DNA of 64,000 bases, from assembly GCF_029227915.1 (NCBI RefSeq), contig NC_079886.1:25212501-25276500 (forward strand), read 5' to 3'. Of this stretch, positions 12,282 through 25,037 are shown one piece after another. The DNA is from Hydractinia symbiolongicarpus. Lineage: Eukaryota; Cnidaria; Hydrozoa; Anthoathecata; Hydractiniidae. The notes under the pieces are model-generated. The model was given only the letters and a program-made list of their open reading frames with translations. It searched no databases and was not told where the DNA came from. A program made the translations under genes and the position numbers. Each line of letters begins with the position of its first letter. The stretch's first letter is position 1.

Positions 12282-13774
12282 GAGATACAGCGGTTGCGTC
12301 ACATATTCGTACCAACATGTACTTAGAGATATTTTTCCGGTATTACTAGGTTGCATTGCTTTTAAAAGTGAAATGATTGACCGTGGGACGTAATGGAACT
12401 GATTTTGAACTTGAACTTTATAAATGTGATAAATGAGACAACTGGACTCCAAGAATTAACATTTTTCTCACTCTGATATGACTGCTGGAGCTCTGCAATT
12501 ACACTGGACGCTCTGTTAGCTCTTTATTTGAATATCTGGATCAATAAGACATTTTTTTACAGTGACACCAATCGAAGCCGTTAGCGCGCACTGAGGAAGG
12601 AGAGAAATTTTTTAAAACTACATTTCATTCACTTACGAACGGTATCAGTCCGTTTGAGTTACAACAGTTGCGTCACATATTCGTACCTACATGTATTTAG
12701 CGACATTTTACCGGTATTACTAGGTTGCACTGCTTTTAAAAGTGCAACGATTGACCGTGGGACCTAGTTGAACTGATTTAAAATTTGAACCTGATAAATG
12801 TGATAAATGAGACAATTGGATTCCAAGAATTAACATTCCCCTCACTTTGGCAGGAATGCTGTGACTCCGTAGTTACACTAGACGCTCTGTTAGCTCTTTA
12901 TTTACATATTTAGTTCGATAAGAAATTTTTTACAGTGGGACCAATCCAAGTCGTTAGATTGCACTGAGAAAAGAGAGAAATTTTTTAAAACTACGTTTCA
13001 TTCACTTACGAATGGTATCAGTCCGTTTGAGTTACAACGGTTGCGTCACATATTCGTACCAACATGTATTTAGCGATATTTTTCCGATATTACTATGCTG
13101 CATTGGTTTTAGAAGTGAAACGATTCACCCTGTGACCTAATTGAACTGACTTTGGACTTTAAGATTATAAATGTGATAAATGAGACAATTGGACTCCAAG
13201 AATGAACATTCTTCTCTCTTTGGTATGTCTGCAGGAACTCCGCAGTAACACTAGACGCTCTGTTAGCTCCTTATTTAAATATTCAGTACGATATGACATT
13301 TTTTATAGTGGGACCAATTCAAGCCGTTAGAGCGCACTGAGAACAGAGAGAAATTTTTTAATACTACGTTTCATTCACTTACGAATGGTATCAGTCCGTT
13401 TCAGTTACAACGGTTGCGTCACATATTCGTACCAACATGTATTTAGCGATATTTTTCCGATATTACTATGCTGCATTGGTTTTAGAAGTGAAACGATTGA
13501 CCCTGTGACCTAGTTGAACTGACTTTGGACTTTAAGATTATAAATGTTATAAATGAGACAAGTGGACTCCAAGAAATTACATTCTTCTCACTCTTGAATG
13601 ACTGCTGGAGCTCTGCAAATACACTGGACGCTCTGTTAGCTGTTTGTTTAAATATTTAGTTCGATAAGTCATTTTTTACAGTAGGACCAATCCAAGCCGT
13701 TAGAGCGCACTGACAAAAGAGAGAAACTTTTTAAAACTACATTTTATTGACTTTCGAACGGTATCAGTCCGTTT

Positions 13775-14096
13775 GAGTTACAACAGTTGCGTCACATATT
13801 CGTACCAACATGTATTTAGCGACATTTTACCGGTATTACTAGGTTGCATTGCTTTTAAAAGTGAAACGATTGACCCTGTGATTTAATTGAACATATTTTT
13901 GACTTTAACCTTATAAATGTGATAAATGACACAATTTGACTCCAAGAATTAACATTCCTCTCACTTTGGCAGGAATGCTGAGACTCCGTAGTTACGCTAG
14001 ACGATCTGTTAGCTCTTTATTTAAATGTTAATTGAGAACAGAGAGAATTTCTTCAAAACTATATTTCATTGACTTTCTAACGGCATCAGTCCGTTT
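13775..14096. repeat. Deleted monomer, 322 bp (51 bp missing)
   Basis: Landmarks at 13775 and 14097 are 322 apart, with the same join near 14024. This is the equivalent monomer in the second copy of the five-monomer HOR, with the linked 'tacgctagacgatctg' mark. Confidence 0.92.
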
Positions 14097-15588
14097 GAGA
14101 TACAGCGGTTGCGTCACATATTCGTACCAACATGTACTTAGAGATATTTTCCGGTATTACTAGGTTGCATTGCTTTTAAAAGTGAAATGATTGACCGTGG
14201 GACGTAATGGACTTGATTTTGAACTTGAACTTTATAAATGTGATAAATGAGACAACTGGACTCCAAGAATTAACATTTTTCTCACTCTGGTATGACTGCT
14301 GGAGCTCTGCAATTACACTGGACGCTCTGTTAGCTCTTTATTTGAATATCTGGATCAATAAGACATTTTTTTACAGTGACACCAATCGAAGCCATTAGCG
14401 CGCACTGAGGAAAGAGAGAAATTTTTTAAAACTACATTTCATTCACTTACGAACGGTATCAGTCCGTTTGAGTTACAACAGTTGCGTCACATATTCGTAC
14501 CTACATGTATTTAGCGACATTTTACCGGTATTACTAGGTTGCAATGCTTTTAAAAGTGCAACGATTGACCGTGGGACCTAGTTGAACTGATTTAGAATTT
14601 GAACCTGATAAATGTGATAAATGAGACAATTGGATTCCAAGAATTAACATTCCCCTCACTTTGGCAGGAATACTGTGACTCCGTAGTTACACTAGACGCT
14701 CTGTTAGCTCTTTATTTACATATTTAGTTCGATAAGAAATTTTTTACAGTGGGACCAATCCAAGTCGTTAGAGTGCACTGAGAAAAGAGAGAAACTTTTT
14801 AAAAGTATATTTCATTGACTTTCGAGCGGCGTAAGTCCGTTTGAGTTACAAAGATTGTGTCACATATTCGTACCAACATGTATTTAGCGATATTTTTCTG
14901 GTATTTTTAGGTTGTATTGCTTTTAACAGTGAAACGATTGACCCTGTGATTTAATTGAACTTTTTTTTGACTTGAACCTTTTTAATGTGATAAATGGGAC
15001 AATTGGACTCCAAGAATTAACATTCCTCTCACTTCGGCAGGAATGCTGAGACTCCGTAGTTACACTAGACGCTCTGTTAGCTCCTTATTTAAATATTCAG
15101 TACGATATGACATTTTTTATAGTGGGACCAATTCAAGCCGTTAGAGCGCACTGAGAACAGAGAGAAATTTTTTAAAACTACGTTTCATTCACTTACGAAT
15201 GGTATCAGTCCGTTTGAGTTACAACGGTTGCGTCACATATTCGTACCAACATGTATTTAGCGATATTTTTCCGATATTACTATGCTGCATTGGTTTTAGA
15301 AGTGAAACGATTCACCCTGTGACCTAATTGAACTGACCTTGGACTTTAAGATTATAAATGTTATAAATGAGACAAGTGGACTCCAAGAAATAACATTTTT
15401 TTCACTCTTGAATGACTGCTGGAGCTCTGCAAATACACTGGACGCTCTGTTAGCACTTTTTTTAAATATTTAGTTCGATAAGTCATTTTTTACAGTGGGA
15501 CCAATCCAAGCCGTTAGAGCGCACTGAGAAAAGAGAGAAACTTTTTAAAACTACATTTTATTGACTTTCGAACGGTATCAGTCCGTTT

Positions 15589-15910
15589 GGGTTACAACAG
15601 TTGCGTCACATATTCGTACCAACATGTATTTAGCGACATTTTACCGGTATTACTAGGTTGCATTGCTTTTAAAAGTGAAACGATTGACCCTGTGATTTAA
15701 TTGAACATATTTTTGACTTTAACCTTATAAATGTGATAAATGACACAATTTGACTCCAAGAATTAACATTCCTCTCACTTTGGCAGGAATGCTGAGACTC
15801 CGTAGTTACGCTAGACGATCTGTTAGCTCTTTATTTAAATGTTAATTGAGAACAGAGAGAATTTCTTCAAAACTATATTTCATTGACTTTCTAACGGCAT
15901 CAGTCCGTTT
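15589..15910. repeat. Deleted monomer, 322 bp (51 bp missing)
   Basis: Exactly 1814 bases after the preceding deleted monomer, with the same join near 15838, in the third copy of the five-monomer HOR. Landmark mutated to 'gggttac' at its start. Confidence 0.92.
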
Positions 15911-17304
15911 GAGATACAGCGGTTGCGTCACATATTCGTACCAACATGTACTTAGAGATATTTTCCGGTATTACTAGGTTGCATTGCTTTTAAAAGTGAA
16001 ATGATTGACCGTGGGACGTAATGGACTTGATTTTGAACTTGAACTTTATAAATGTGATAAATGAGACAACTGGACTCCAAGAATTAACATTTTTCTCACT
16101 CTGGTATGACTGCTGGAGCTCTGCAATTACACTGGACGCTCTGTTAGCTCTTTATTTGAATATCTGGATCAATAAGACATTTTTTTACAGTGACACCAAT
16201 CGAAGCCATTAGCGCGCACTGAGGAAAGAGAGAAATTTTTTAAAACTACATTTCATTCACTTACGAACGGTATCAGTCCGTTTGAGTTACAACAGTTGCG
16301 TCACATATTCGTACCTACATGTATTTAGCGACATTTTACCGGTATTACTAGGTTGCAATGCTTTTAAAAGTGCAACGATTGACCGTGGGACCTAGTTGAA
16401 CTGATTTAGAATTTGAACCTGATAAATGTGATAAATGAGACAATTGGATTCCAAGAATTAACATTCCCCTCACTTTGGCAGGAATACTGTGACTCCGTAG
16501 TTACACTAGACGCTCTGTTAGCTCTTTATTTACATATTTAGTTCGATAAGAAATTTTTTACAGTGGGACCAATCCAAGTCGTTAGAGTGCACTGAGAAAA
16601 GAGAGAAACTTTTTAAAAGTATATTTCATTGACTTTCGAGCGGCGTAAGTCCGTTTGAGTTACAAAGATTGTGTCACATATTCGTACCAACATGTATTTA
16701 GCGATATTTTTCTGGTATTTTTAGGTTGTATTGCTTTTAACAGTGAAACGATTGACCCTGTGATTTAATTGAACTTTTTTTTGACTTGAACCTTTTTAAT
16801 GTGATAAATGGGACAATTGGACTCCAAGAATTAACATTCCTCTCACTTCGGCAGGAATGCTGAGACTCCGTAGTTACACTAGACGCTCTGTTAGCTCCTT
16901 ATTTAAATATTCAGTACGATATGACATTTTTTATAGTGGGACCAATTCAAGCCGTTAGAGCGCACTGAGAACAGAGAGAAATTTTTTAAAACTACGTTTC
17001 ATTCACTTACGAATGGTATCAGTCCGTTTGAGTTACAACGGTTGCGTCACATATTCGTACCAACATGTATTTAGCGATATTTTTCCGATATTACTATGCT
17101 GCATTGGTTTTAGAAGTGAAACGATTCACCCTGTGACCTAATTGAACTGACCTTGGACTTTAAGATTATAAATGTTATAAATGAGACAAGTGGACTCCAA
17201 GAAATAACATTTTTTTCACTCTTGAATGACTGCTGGAGCTCTGCAAATACACTGGACGCTCTGTTAGCACTTTTTTTAAATATTTAGTTCGATAAGTCAT
17301 TTTT

Positions 17305-19492
17305 TACAGTGGGACCAATCCAAGCCGTTAGAGCGCACTGAGAAAAGAGAGAAACTTTTTAAAACTACATTTTATTGACTTTCGAACGGTATCAGTCCGT
17401 TTGGGTTACAACAGTTGCGTCACATATTCGTACCAACATGTATTTAGCGACATTTTACCGGTATTACTAGGTTGCATTGCTTTTAAAAGTGAAACGATTG
17501 ACCCTGTGATTTAATTGAACTTATTTTTGACTTTAACCTTATAAATGTGATAAATGAGACAATTTGACTCCAAGAATTAACATTCCTCTCACTTTGGCAG
17601 GAATGCTGAGACTCCGTAATTACGCTAGACGATCTGTTAGCTCTTTATTTAAATGTTAATTGAGAACAAAGAGAAATTTTTTAAAACTAAATCTCATTGA
17701 CTTTCTAACGGCATCAGTCCGTTTGAGATACAGCGGTTGCGTCACATATTCGTACCAACATGTACTTAGAGATATTTTTCCGGTATTACTAGGTTGCATT
17801 GCTTTTAAAAGTGAAATGATTGACCGTGCGACATAATGGAACTGATTTTGAACTTGAACTTTATAAATGTGATAAATGAGACAACTGGACTCCATAAATT
17901 AACATTCTTCTCACTTTGGCAGGAATGCTGAGACTCCGCAGTTACACTAGACGCTCTGTTAGCTCTTTATTTAAATATATAGTTCGATAAGAAATTTTTT
18001 ACAGTGGGACCAATCCAAGTCGTTAGAGTGCACTGACAAAAGAGAGAAACTTTTTAAAACTACATTTCATTCACTTTCTAACGGTATCAGTCCGTTTGAG
18101 TTACAACAGTTGCGTCACATATTCGTACCTACATGTATTTAGAGATTTTTTTCCGGTATTACTAGGTTGCATTGCTTTTAAAAGTGAAATGATTGACCGT
18201 GGGACGTAATGGAACTGATTTTGAACTTGAACTTTATAAATGTGATAAATGAGACAACTGGACTCCAAGAATTAACATTTTTCTCACTCTGGTATGACTG
18301 CTGGAGCTCTGCAATTACACTGGACGCTCTGTTAGCTCTTTATTTGAATATCTGGATCAATAAGACATTTTTTTACAGTGACACCAATCGAAGCCGTTAG
18401 CGCGCACTGAGGAAAGAGACAAATTTTTTAAAACTACATTTCATTCACGTACGAACGGTATCAGTCCGTTTGAGTTACAACAATTGCGTCACATATTCGT
18501 ACCTACATGTATTTAGCGACATTTTACCGGTATTACTAGGTTGCACTGCTTTTAAAAGTGCAACGATTGACCGTGGGACCTAGTTGAACTGATTTAGAAT
18601 TTGAACCTGATAAATGTGATAAATGAGACAATTGGATTCCAAGAATTAACATTCCCCTCACTTTGGCAGGAATGCTGTGACTCCGTAGTTACACTAGACG
18701 CTCTGTTAGCTCTTTATTTACATATTTAGTTCGATAAGAAATTTTTTACAGTGGGACCAATCCAAGTCGTTAGAGTGCACTGACAAAAGAGAGAAACTTT
18801 TTAAAAGTATATTTCATTGACTTTCGAGCGGCGTAAGTCCGTTTGAGTTACAAAGATTGTGTCACATATTCGTACCAACATGTATTAAGCGATATTTTTC
18901 TGGTATTTTTAGGTTGTATTGCTTTTAACAGTGAAACGATTGACCCTGTGATTTAATTGATCTTTTTTTTGACTTGAACCTTTTTAATGTGATAAATGGG
19001 ACAATTGGACTCCAAGAATTAACATTCCTCTCACTTCGGCAGGAATGCTGAGACTCCGTAGTTACACTAGACGCTCTGTTAGCTCCTTATTTAAATATTC
19101 AGTACGATATGACATTTTTTATAGTGGGACCAATTCAAGCCGTTAGAGCGCACTGAGAACAGAGAGAAATTTTTTAAAACTACGTTTCATTTACTTACGA
19201 ATGGTATCAGTCCGTTTGAGTTACAACGGTTGCGTCACATATTCGTACCAACATGTATTTAGCGATATTTTTCCGATATTACTATGCTGCATTGGTTTTA
19301 GAAGTGAAACGATTCACCCTGTGACCTAATTGAACTGACCTTGGTCTTTAAGATTATAAATGTTATAAATGAGACAAGTGGACTCCAAGAAATAACATTT
19401 TTTTCACTCTTGAATGACTGCTGGAGCTCTGCAAATACACTAGACGCTCTGTTAGCTCTTTATTTAAATATATAGTTCGATAAGTCATTTTT
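17305..19492. repeat. Fourth HOR copy enlarged by one monomer (2188 bp)
   Basis: The anchor at 17305 is followed by its equivalent at 19493, 2188 bases on, which is 1814 plus 374. Counting from the anchor, the type III segment that lies 530 bases in for the preceding copy lies about 904 bases in here, so the extra monomer is inserted before it, around 17,880-18,250, next to a type I monomer with 'ccataaattaacattctt'. The rest follows the order of the five-monomer HOR, including its 51-bp-deleted monomer (17403-17724). Confidence 0.85.
17403..17724. repeat. Deleted monomer, 322 bp (51 bp missing)
   Basis: Landmarks at 17403 and 17725 are 322 apart, 1814 bases after the previous one, with the join near 17651. 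It precedes the inserted monomer of the fourth HOR copy. Confidence 0.92.
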
Positions 19493-22400
19493 TACAGTGG
19501 GACCAATCCAAGCCGTTAGAGCGCACTAAGAAAAGAGAGAAACTTTTTAAAACTACATTTTATTGACATTCGAACGGTATCAGTCCGTTTGAGTTACAAC
19601 AGTTGAGTCACATATTCGTACCAACATGTATTTAGCGACATTTTACCGGTATTACTAGGTTGCATTGCTTTTAAAAGTGCAACGATTGACCGTGGGACCT
19701 AGTTGAACTGATTTTGAACTTGAACCTGATAAATGTGATAAATGAGACAATTGGACTCCAAGAATTAACATTTTTCTCACTCTGGTATGACTGCTGGAGC
19801 TCTGCAATTACACTAGACGCTCTGTTAGCTCTTTATTTAAATATCTAGTTCGATAAGTCATTTTTTACAGTGAGTCCAATCCAAGCCGTTAGAGCGCACT
19901 GAGAAAAGAGAGAAATTTTTAAAACTACATTTTATTGACTTTCGAACGGTATCAGTCCGTTTGAGTTACAACAGTTGCGTCACATATTCGTACCAACATG
20001 TATTTAGCTACATTTTTCCAGTATTACTGGGTTGCATTGCTTTTAAGAGTGAAACGATTGACCCTGTGATTTAATTGAACTTTTTTTTGACTTGAAACTT
20101 ATTAATGTGATAAATGGGACAATTGGACTCCAAGAATTAACATTCCTCTCACTTCGGCAGGAATGCTGAGACTCCGTAGTTACACTAGACGCTCTGTTAG
20201 CTCCTTATTTAAATGTTCAGTACGACATCTCATTTTTTATAGTGGGACCAATCCAAGCCGTTAGAGCGCACTGCGAACAGAGAGAAATTTTTTAAAACTA
20301 CAATTCATTGACTTTCTAACGGTATCAGTCAGTTTGAGTTACAACGGTTGCGTCACATATTCGTACCAATATGAATTCAGCGATATTTTCCCAGTATTAC
20401 TAGGTTGCATTGCTTTTAAAAGTGAAATGATTGACCGTGGGACCTAATGGAACTGATTTTGAACTTGAACTTTATAAATGTGATAAATGAGACAACTGGA
20501 CTCCAAGAATTAACATTCCTCTCACTTCGGCAGGAATGCTGAGACTCCGTAGTTACACTAGACGCTCTGTTAGCTCCTTATTTAAATATTCAGTACGACA
20601 TGTCATTTTTTATAGTGCGACCAATCCAAGCCGTTAGAGCGCACTGCGAACAGAGAGAAATTTTTTAAAACTACATTTTATTGACTTTTGAACGGTATCA
20701 GTCCGTTTGAGTTACAACAGTTGCGTCACATATTCATACCAACATGTATTTAGCGACATTTTACCGGTATTACTAGGTTGCATTGCTTTTAAAAGTGCAA
20801 CGATTGACCGTGGGACCTAGTTGAACAGATTTAGAACTTGAACCAGATAAATGTGATAAATGAGACAATTGGATTCCAAGAATTAACATTCCCCTCACTT
20901 TGGGAGGAATGCTGTGACTCCGTAGTTACACTAGATGCTCTGTTAGCTCTTTATTTGAATATCTGGATCAATAAGACATTTTTTTACAGTGACATTAATC
21001 GAAGCCGTTAGCGCGCACTGAGGAAAGAGACAAATTTTTTAAAACTACATTTCATTCACGTACGAACGGTATCAGTCCGTTTGAGTTACAACAGTTGCGT
21101 CACATATTCGTACCTACATGTATTTAGCGACATTTTACCGGTATTACTAGGTTGCACTGCTTTTAAAAGTGAAACGATTCACCCTGTGACCTAATTGAAC
21201 TGACCTTGGACTTTAAGATTATAAATGTTATAAATGAGACAAGTGGACTCCAAGAAATAACATTTTTTTCACTCTTGAATGACTGCTGGAGCTCTGCAAA
21301 TACACTGGACGCTCTGTTAGCACTTTTTTTAAATATTTAGTTCGATAAGTCATTTTTTACAGTGGGACCAATCCAAGCCGTTAGAGCGCACTGAGAAAAG
21401 AGAGAAACTTTTTAAAACTACATTTTATTGACTTTCGAACGGTATCAGTCCGTTTGGGTTACAACAGTTGCGTCACATATTCGTACCTACATGTATTTAG
21501 AGATTTTTTTCCGGTATTACTAGGTTGCATTGCTTTTAAAAGTGAAATGATTGACCGTGGGACGTAATGGAACTGATTTTGAACTTGAACTTTATAAATG
21601 TGATAAATGAGACAACTGGACTCCAAGAATTAACATTTTTCTCACTCTGGTATGACTGCTGGAGCTCTGCAATTACACTGGACGCTCTGTTAGCTCTTTA
21701 TTTGAATATCTGGATCAATAAGACATTTTTTTACAGTGACACCAATCGAAGCTGTTAGCGCGCACTGAGGAAAGAGACAAATTTTTTAAAACTACATTTC
21801 ATTCACGTACGAACGGTATCAGTCCGTTTGAGTTACAACAGTTGCGTCACATATTCGTACCTACATGTATTTAGCGACATTTTACCGGTATTACTAGGTT
21901 GCACTGCTTTTAAAAGTGCAACGATTGACCGTGGGACCTAGTTGAACTGATTTAGAATTTGAACCTGATAAATGTGATAAATGAGACAATTGGATTCCAA
22001 GAATTAACATTCCCCTCACTTTGGCAGGAATGCTGTGACTCCGTAGTTACACTAGACGCTCTGTTAGCTCTTTATTTACATATTTAGTTCGATAAGAAAT
22101 TTTTTACAGTGGGACCAATCCAAGTCGTTAGAGTGCACTGACAAAAGAGAGAAACTTTTTAAAAGTATATTTCATTGACTTTCGAGCGGCGTAAGTCCGT
22201 TTGAGTTACAAAGATTGTGTTACATATTCGTACCAACATGTATTTAGCGATATTTTTCTGGTATTTTTAGGTTGTATTGCTTTTAACAGTGAAACGATTG
22301 ACCCTGTGATTTAATTGAACTTTTTTTTGACTTGAACCTTTTTAATGTGATAAATGGGACAATTGGACTCCAAGAATTAACATTCCTCTCACTTCGGCAG

Positions 22401-25037
22401 GAATGCTGAGACTCCGTAGTTACACTAGACGCTCTGTTAGCTCCTTATTTAAATATTCAGTACGATATGACATTTTTTATAGTGGGACCAATTCAAGCCG
22501 TTAGAGCGCACTGAGAACAGAGAGAAATTTTTTAAATCTACGTTTCATTCACTTACGAATGGTATCAGTCCGTTTGAGTTACAACGGTTGCGTCACATAT
22601 TCGTACCAACATGTATTTAGCGATATTTTTCCGATATTACTATGCTGCATTGGTTTTAGAAGTGAAACGATTCACCCTGTGACCTAATTGAACTGACCTT
22701 GGTCTTTAAGATTATAAATGTTATAAATGAGACAAGTGGACTCTAAGAAATAACATTTTTTTCACTCTTGAATGACTGCTGGAGCTCTGCAAATACACTG
22801 GACGCTCTGTTAGCTCTTTTTTAAAATATTTAGTTCGATAAGTCATTTTTTACAGTGGGACCAATCCAAGCCGTTAGAGCGCACTGAGAAAAGAGAGAAA
22901 CTTTTTAAAACTACATTTTATTGACTTTCGAACGGCATCAGTCCGTTTGGGTTACAACAGTTGCGTCACATATTCGTACCAACATGTATTTAGCGACATT
23001 TTACCGGTATTACTAGGTTGCATTGCTTTTAAAAGTGAAACGATTGACCCTGTGATTTAATTGAACTTATTTTTGACTTTAGCCTTATAAATGTGATAAA
23101 TGAGACAATTTGACTCCAAGAATTAACATTCCTCTCACTTTGGCAGGAATGCTGAGACTCCGTAATTACGCTAGACGATCTGTTAGCTCTTTATTTAAAT
23201 GTTAATTGAGAACAGAGAGAAATTTTTTAAAACTAAATCTCATTGACTTTCTAACGGCATCAGTTCGTTTGAGATACAGCGGTTGCGTCACATATTCGTA
23301 CCAACATGTACTTAGAGATATTTTTCCGGTATTACTAGGTTGCATTGCTTTTAAAAGTGAAATGATTGACCGTGGGAGGTAATGGAACTGATTTTGAACT
23401 TGAACTTTATAAATGTGATAAATGAGACAACTGGACTCCATAAATTAACATTCTTCTCACTTTGGCAGGAATGCTGAGACTCCGCAGTTACACTAGACGC
23501 TCTGTTAGCTCTTTATTTAAATATATAGTTCGATAAGTCATTTTTTACAGTGGGACCAATCCAAGCCGTTAGAGCGCACTGAGAAAAGAGAGAAACTTTT
23601 TAAAACTACATTTTATTGACATTCGAACGGTATCAGTCCGTTTGAGTTACAACAGTTGAGTCACATATTCGTACCAACATGTATTTAGCGACATTTTACC
23701 GGTATTACTAGGTTGCATTGCTTTTAAAAGTGCAACGATTGACCGTGGGACCTAGTTGAACTGATTTTGAACTTGAACCTGATAAATGTGATAAATGAGA
23801 CAATTGGACTCCAAGAATTAACATTTTTCTCACTCTGGTATGACTGCTGGAGCTCTGCAATTACACTAGACGCTCTGTTAGCTCTTTATTTAAATATCTA
23901 GTTCGATAAGTCATTTTTTACAGTGAGTCCAATCCAAGCCGTTAGAGCGGACTGAGAAAAGAGAGAAACTTTTTAAAACTACATTTTATTGACTTTCGAA
24001 CGGTATCAGTCCGTTTGAGTTACAACAGTTGCGTCACATATTCGTACCAACATGTATTTAGCTACATTTTTCCAGTATTACTGGGTTGCATTGCTTTTAA
24101 GAGTGAAACGATTGACCCTGTGATTTAATTGAACTTTTTTTTGACTTGAAACTTATTAATGTGATAAATGGGACAATTGGACTCCAAGAATTAACATTCC
24201 TCTCACTTCGGCAGGAATGCTGAGACTCCGTAGTTACACTAGACGCTCTGTTAGCTCCTTATTTAAATGTTCAGTACGACATCTCATTTTTTATAGTGGG
24301 ACCAATCCAAGCCGTTAGAGCGCACTGCGAACAGAGAGAAATTTTTTAAAACTACATTTCATTGACTTTCTAACGGTATCAGTCAGTTTGAGTTACAACG
24401 GTTGCGTCACATATTCGTACCAATATGAATTCAGCGATATTTTCCCAGTATTACTAGGTTGCATTGCTTTTAAAAGTGAAATGATTGACCGTTGGACCTA
24501 ATGGAACTGATTTTGAACTTGAACTTTATAAATGTGATAAATGAGACAACTGGACTCCAAGAATTAACATTCCTCTCACTTCGGCAGGAATGCTGAGACT
24601 CCGTAGTTACACTAGACGCTCTGTTAGCTCCTTATTTAAATATTCAGTACGACATGTCATTTTTTATAGTGCGACCAATCCAAGCCGTTAGAGCGCACTG
24701 CGAACAGAGAGAAATTTTTTAAAACTACATTTTATTGACTTTCGAACGGTATCAGTCCGTTTGAGTTACAACAATTGCGTCACATATTCATACCAACATG
24801 TATTTAGCGACATTTTACCGGTATTACTAGGTTGCATTGCTTTTAAAAGTGCAACGATTGACCGTGGGACCTAGTTGAACAGATTTAGAACTTGAACCAG
24901 ATAAATGTGATAAATGAGACAATTGGATTCCAAGAATTAACATTCCCCTCACTTTGGGAGGAATGCTGTGACTCCGTAGTTACACTAGATGCTCTGTTAG
25001 CTCTTTATTTAAATATTTAGTTCGATAAGTCATTTTT
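19493..25037. repeat. Block repeated at a 4053-bp offset
   Basis: The anchor at 19493 recurs at 23546 (4053 bases, 11 x 373 minus 50, the interval holding one 51-bp-deleted monomer). Rare marks keep this spacing: 'tattgacattcgaacgg' at 19561 and 23614, and 'tattcataccaacatg' at 20731 and 24785. The downstream copy covers about 23546-25037. Between them, 20,940-23,545 is a further rearranged copy of the five-monomer HOR, with type III segment near 21,650 and deleted monomer at 22949-23270. Confidence 0.87.
22949..23270. repeat. Deleted monomer, 322 bp (51 bp missing)
   Basis: Landmarks at 22949 and 23271 are 322 apart. The join 'aaatgttaattgagaacaga' begins near 23197, with the linked 'tacgctagacgatctg' mark. 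Confidence 0.92.

Larger units (their letters stand above)
11862..17304. repeat. Five-monomer HOR, 1814/1815 bp, three copies
   Basis: The anchor 'tacagt(a/g)gg' at the same phase occurs at 11862, 13677, 15491 and 17305, so the units are 1815, 1814 and 1814 bp. That equals 5 x 373 minus 51, because each unit holds one monomer lacking 51 bp. The one-base difference matches a T lost near 14141 ('atattttccgg' against 'atatttttccgg' near 12330), shared by the second and third copies. The second and third copies are almost identical over their length, including rare marks such as 'gaacatatttttgac' at about 13890 and 15704, and 'aatggacttgattttg' at about 14206 and 16020. Confidence 0.93.

Noticed and set aside
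12213-12452. A 79-codon minus-strand open frame, recurring intact near 17656, 23202, 39927 and 40994
   Set aside because: It exists only across the 51-bp-deleted monomer join and copies with it. The equivalent monomers near 14.0 and 15.8 kb lose the frame by a one-T deletion while the HOR is otherwise kept. There is no sign of selection on the frame and no recognisable domain.
14207-14398. A recurring plus-strand frame of about 60 codons across the type III or type I segment (also near 8051, 16021, 18209, 21567, 38684, 46412, 48273, 50131)
   Set aside because: These are translations of the same satellite segment. Most monomers have stops in this frame, the start varies, and 373 is not a multiple of three. 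Similar peptides follow from similar DNA.
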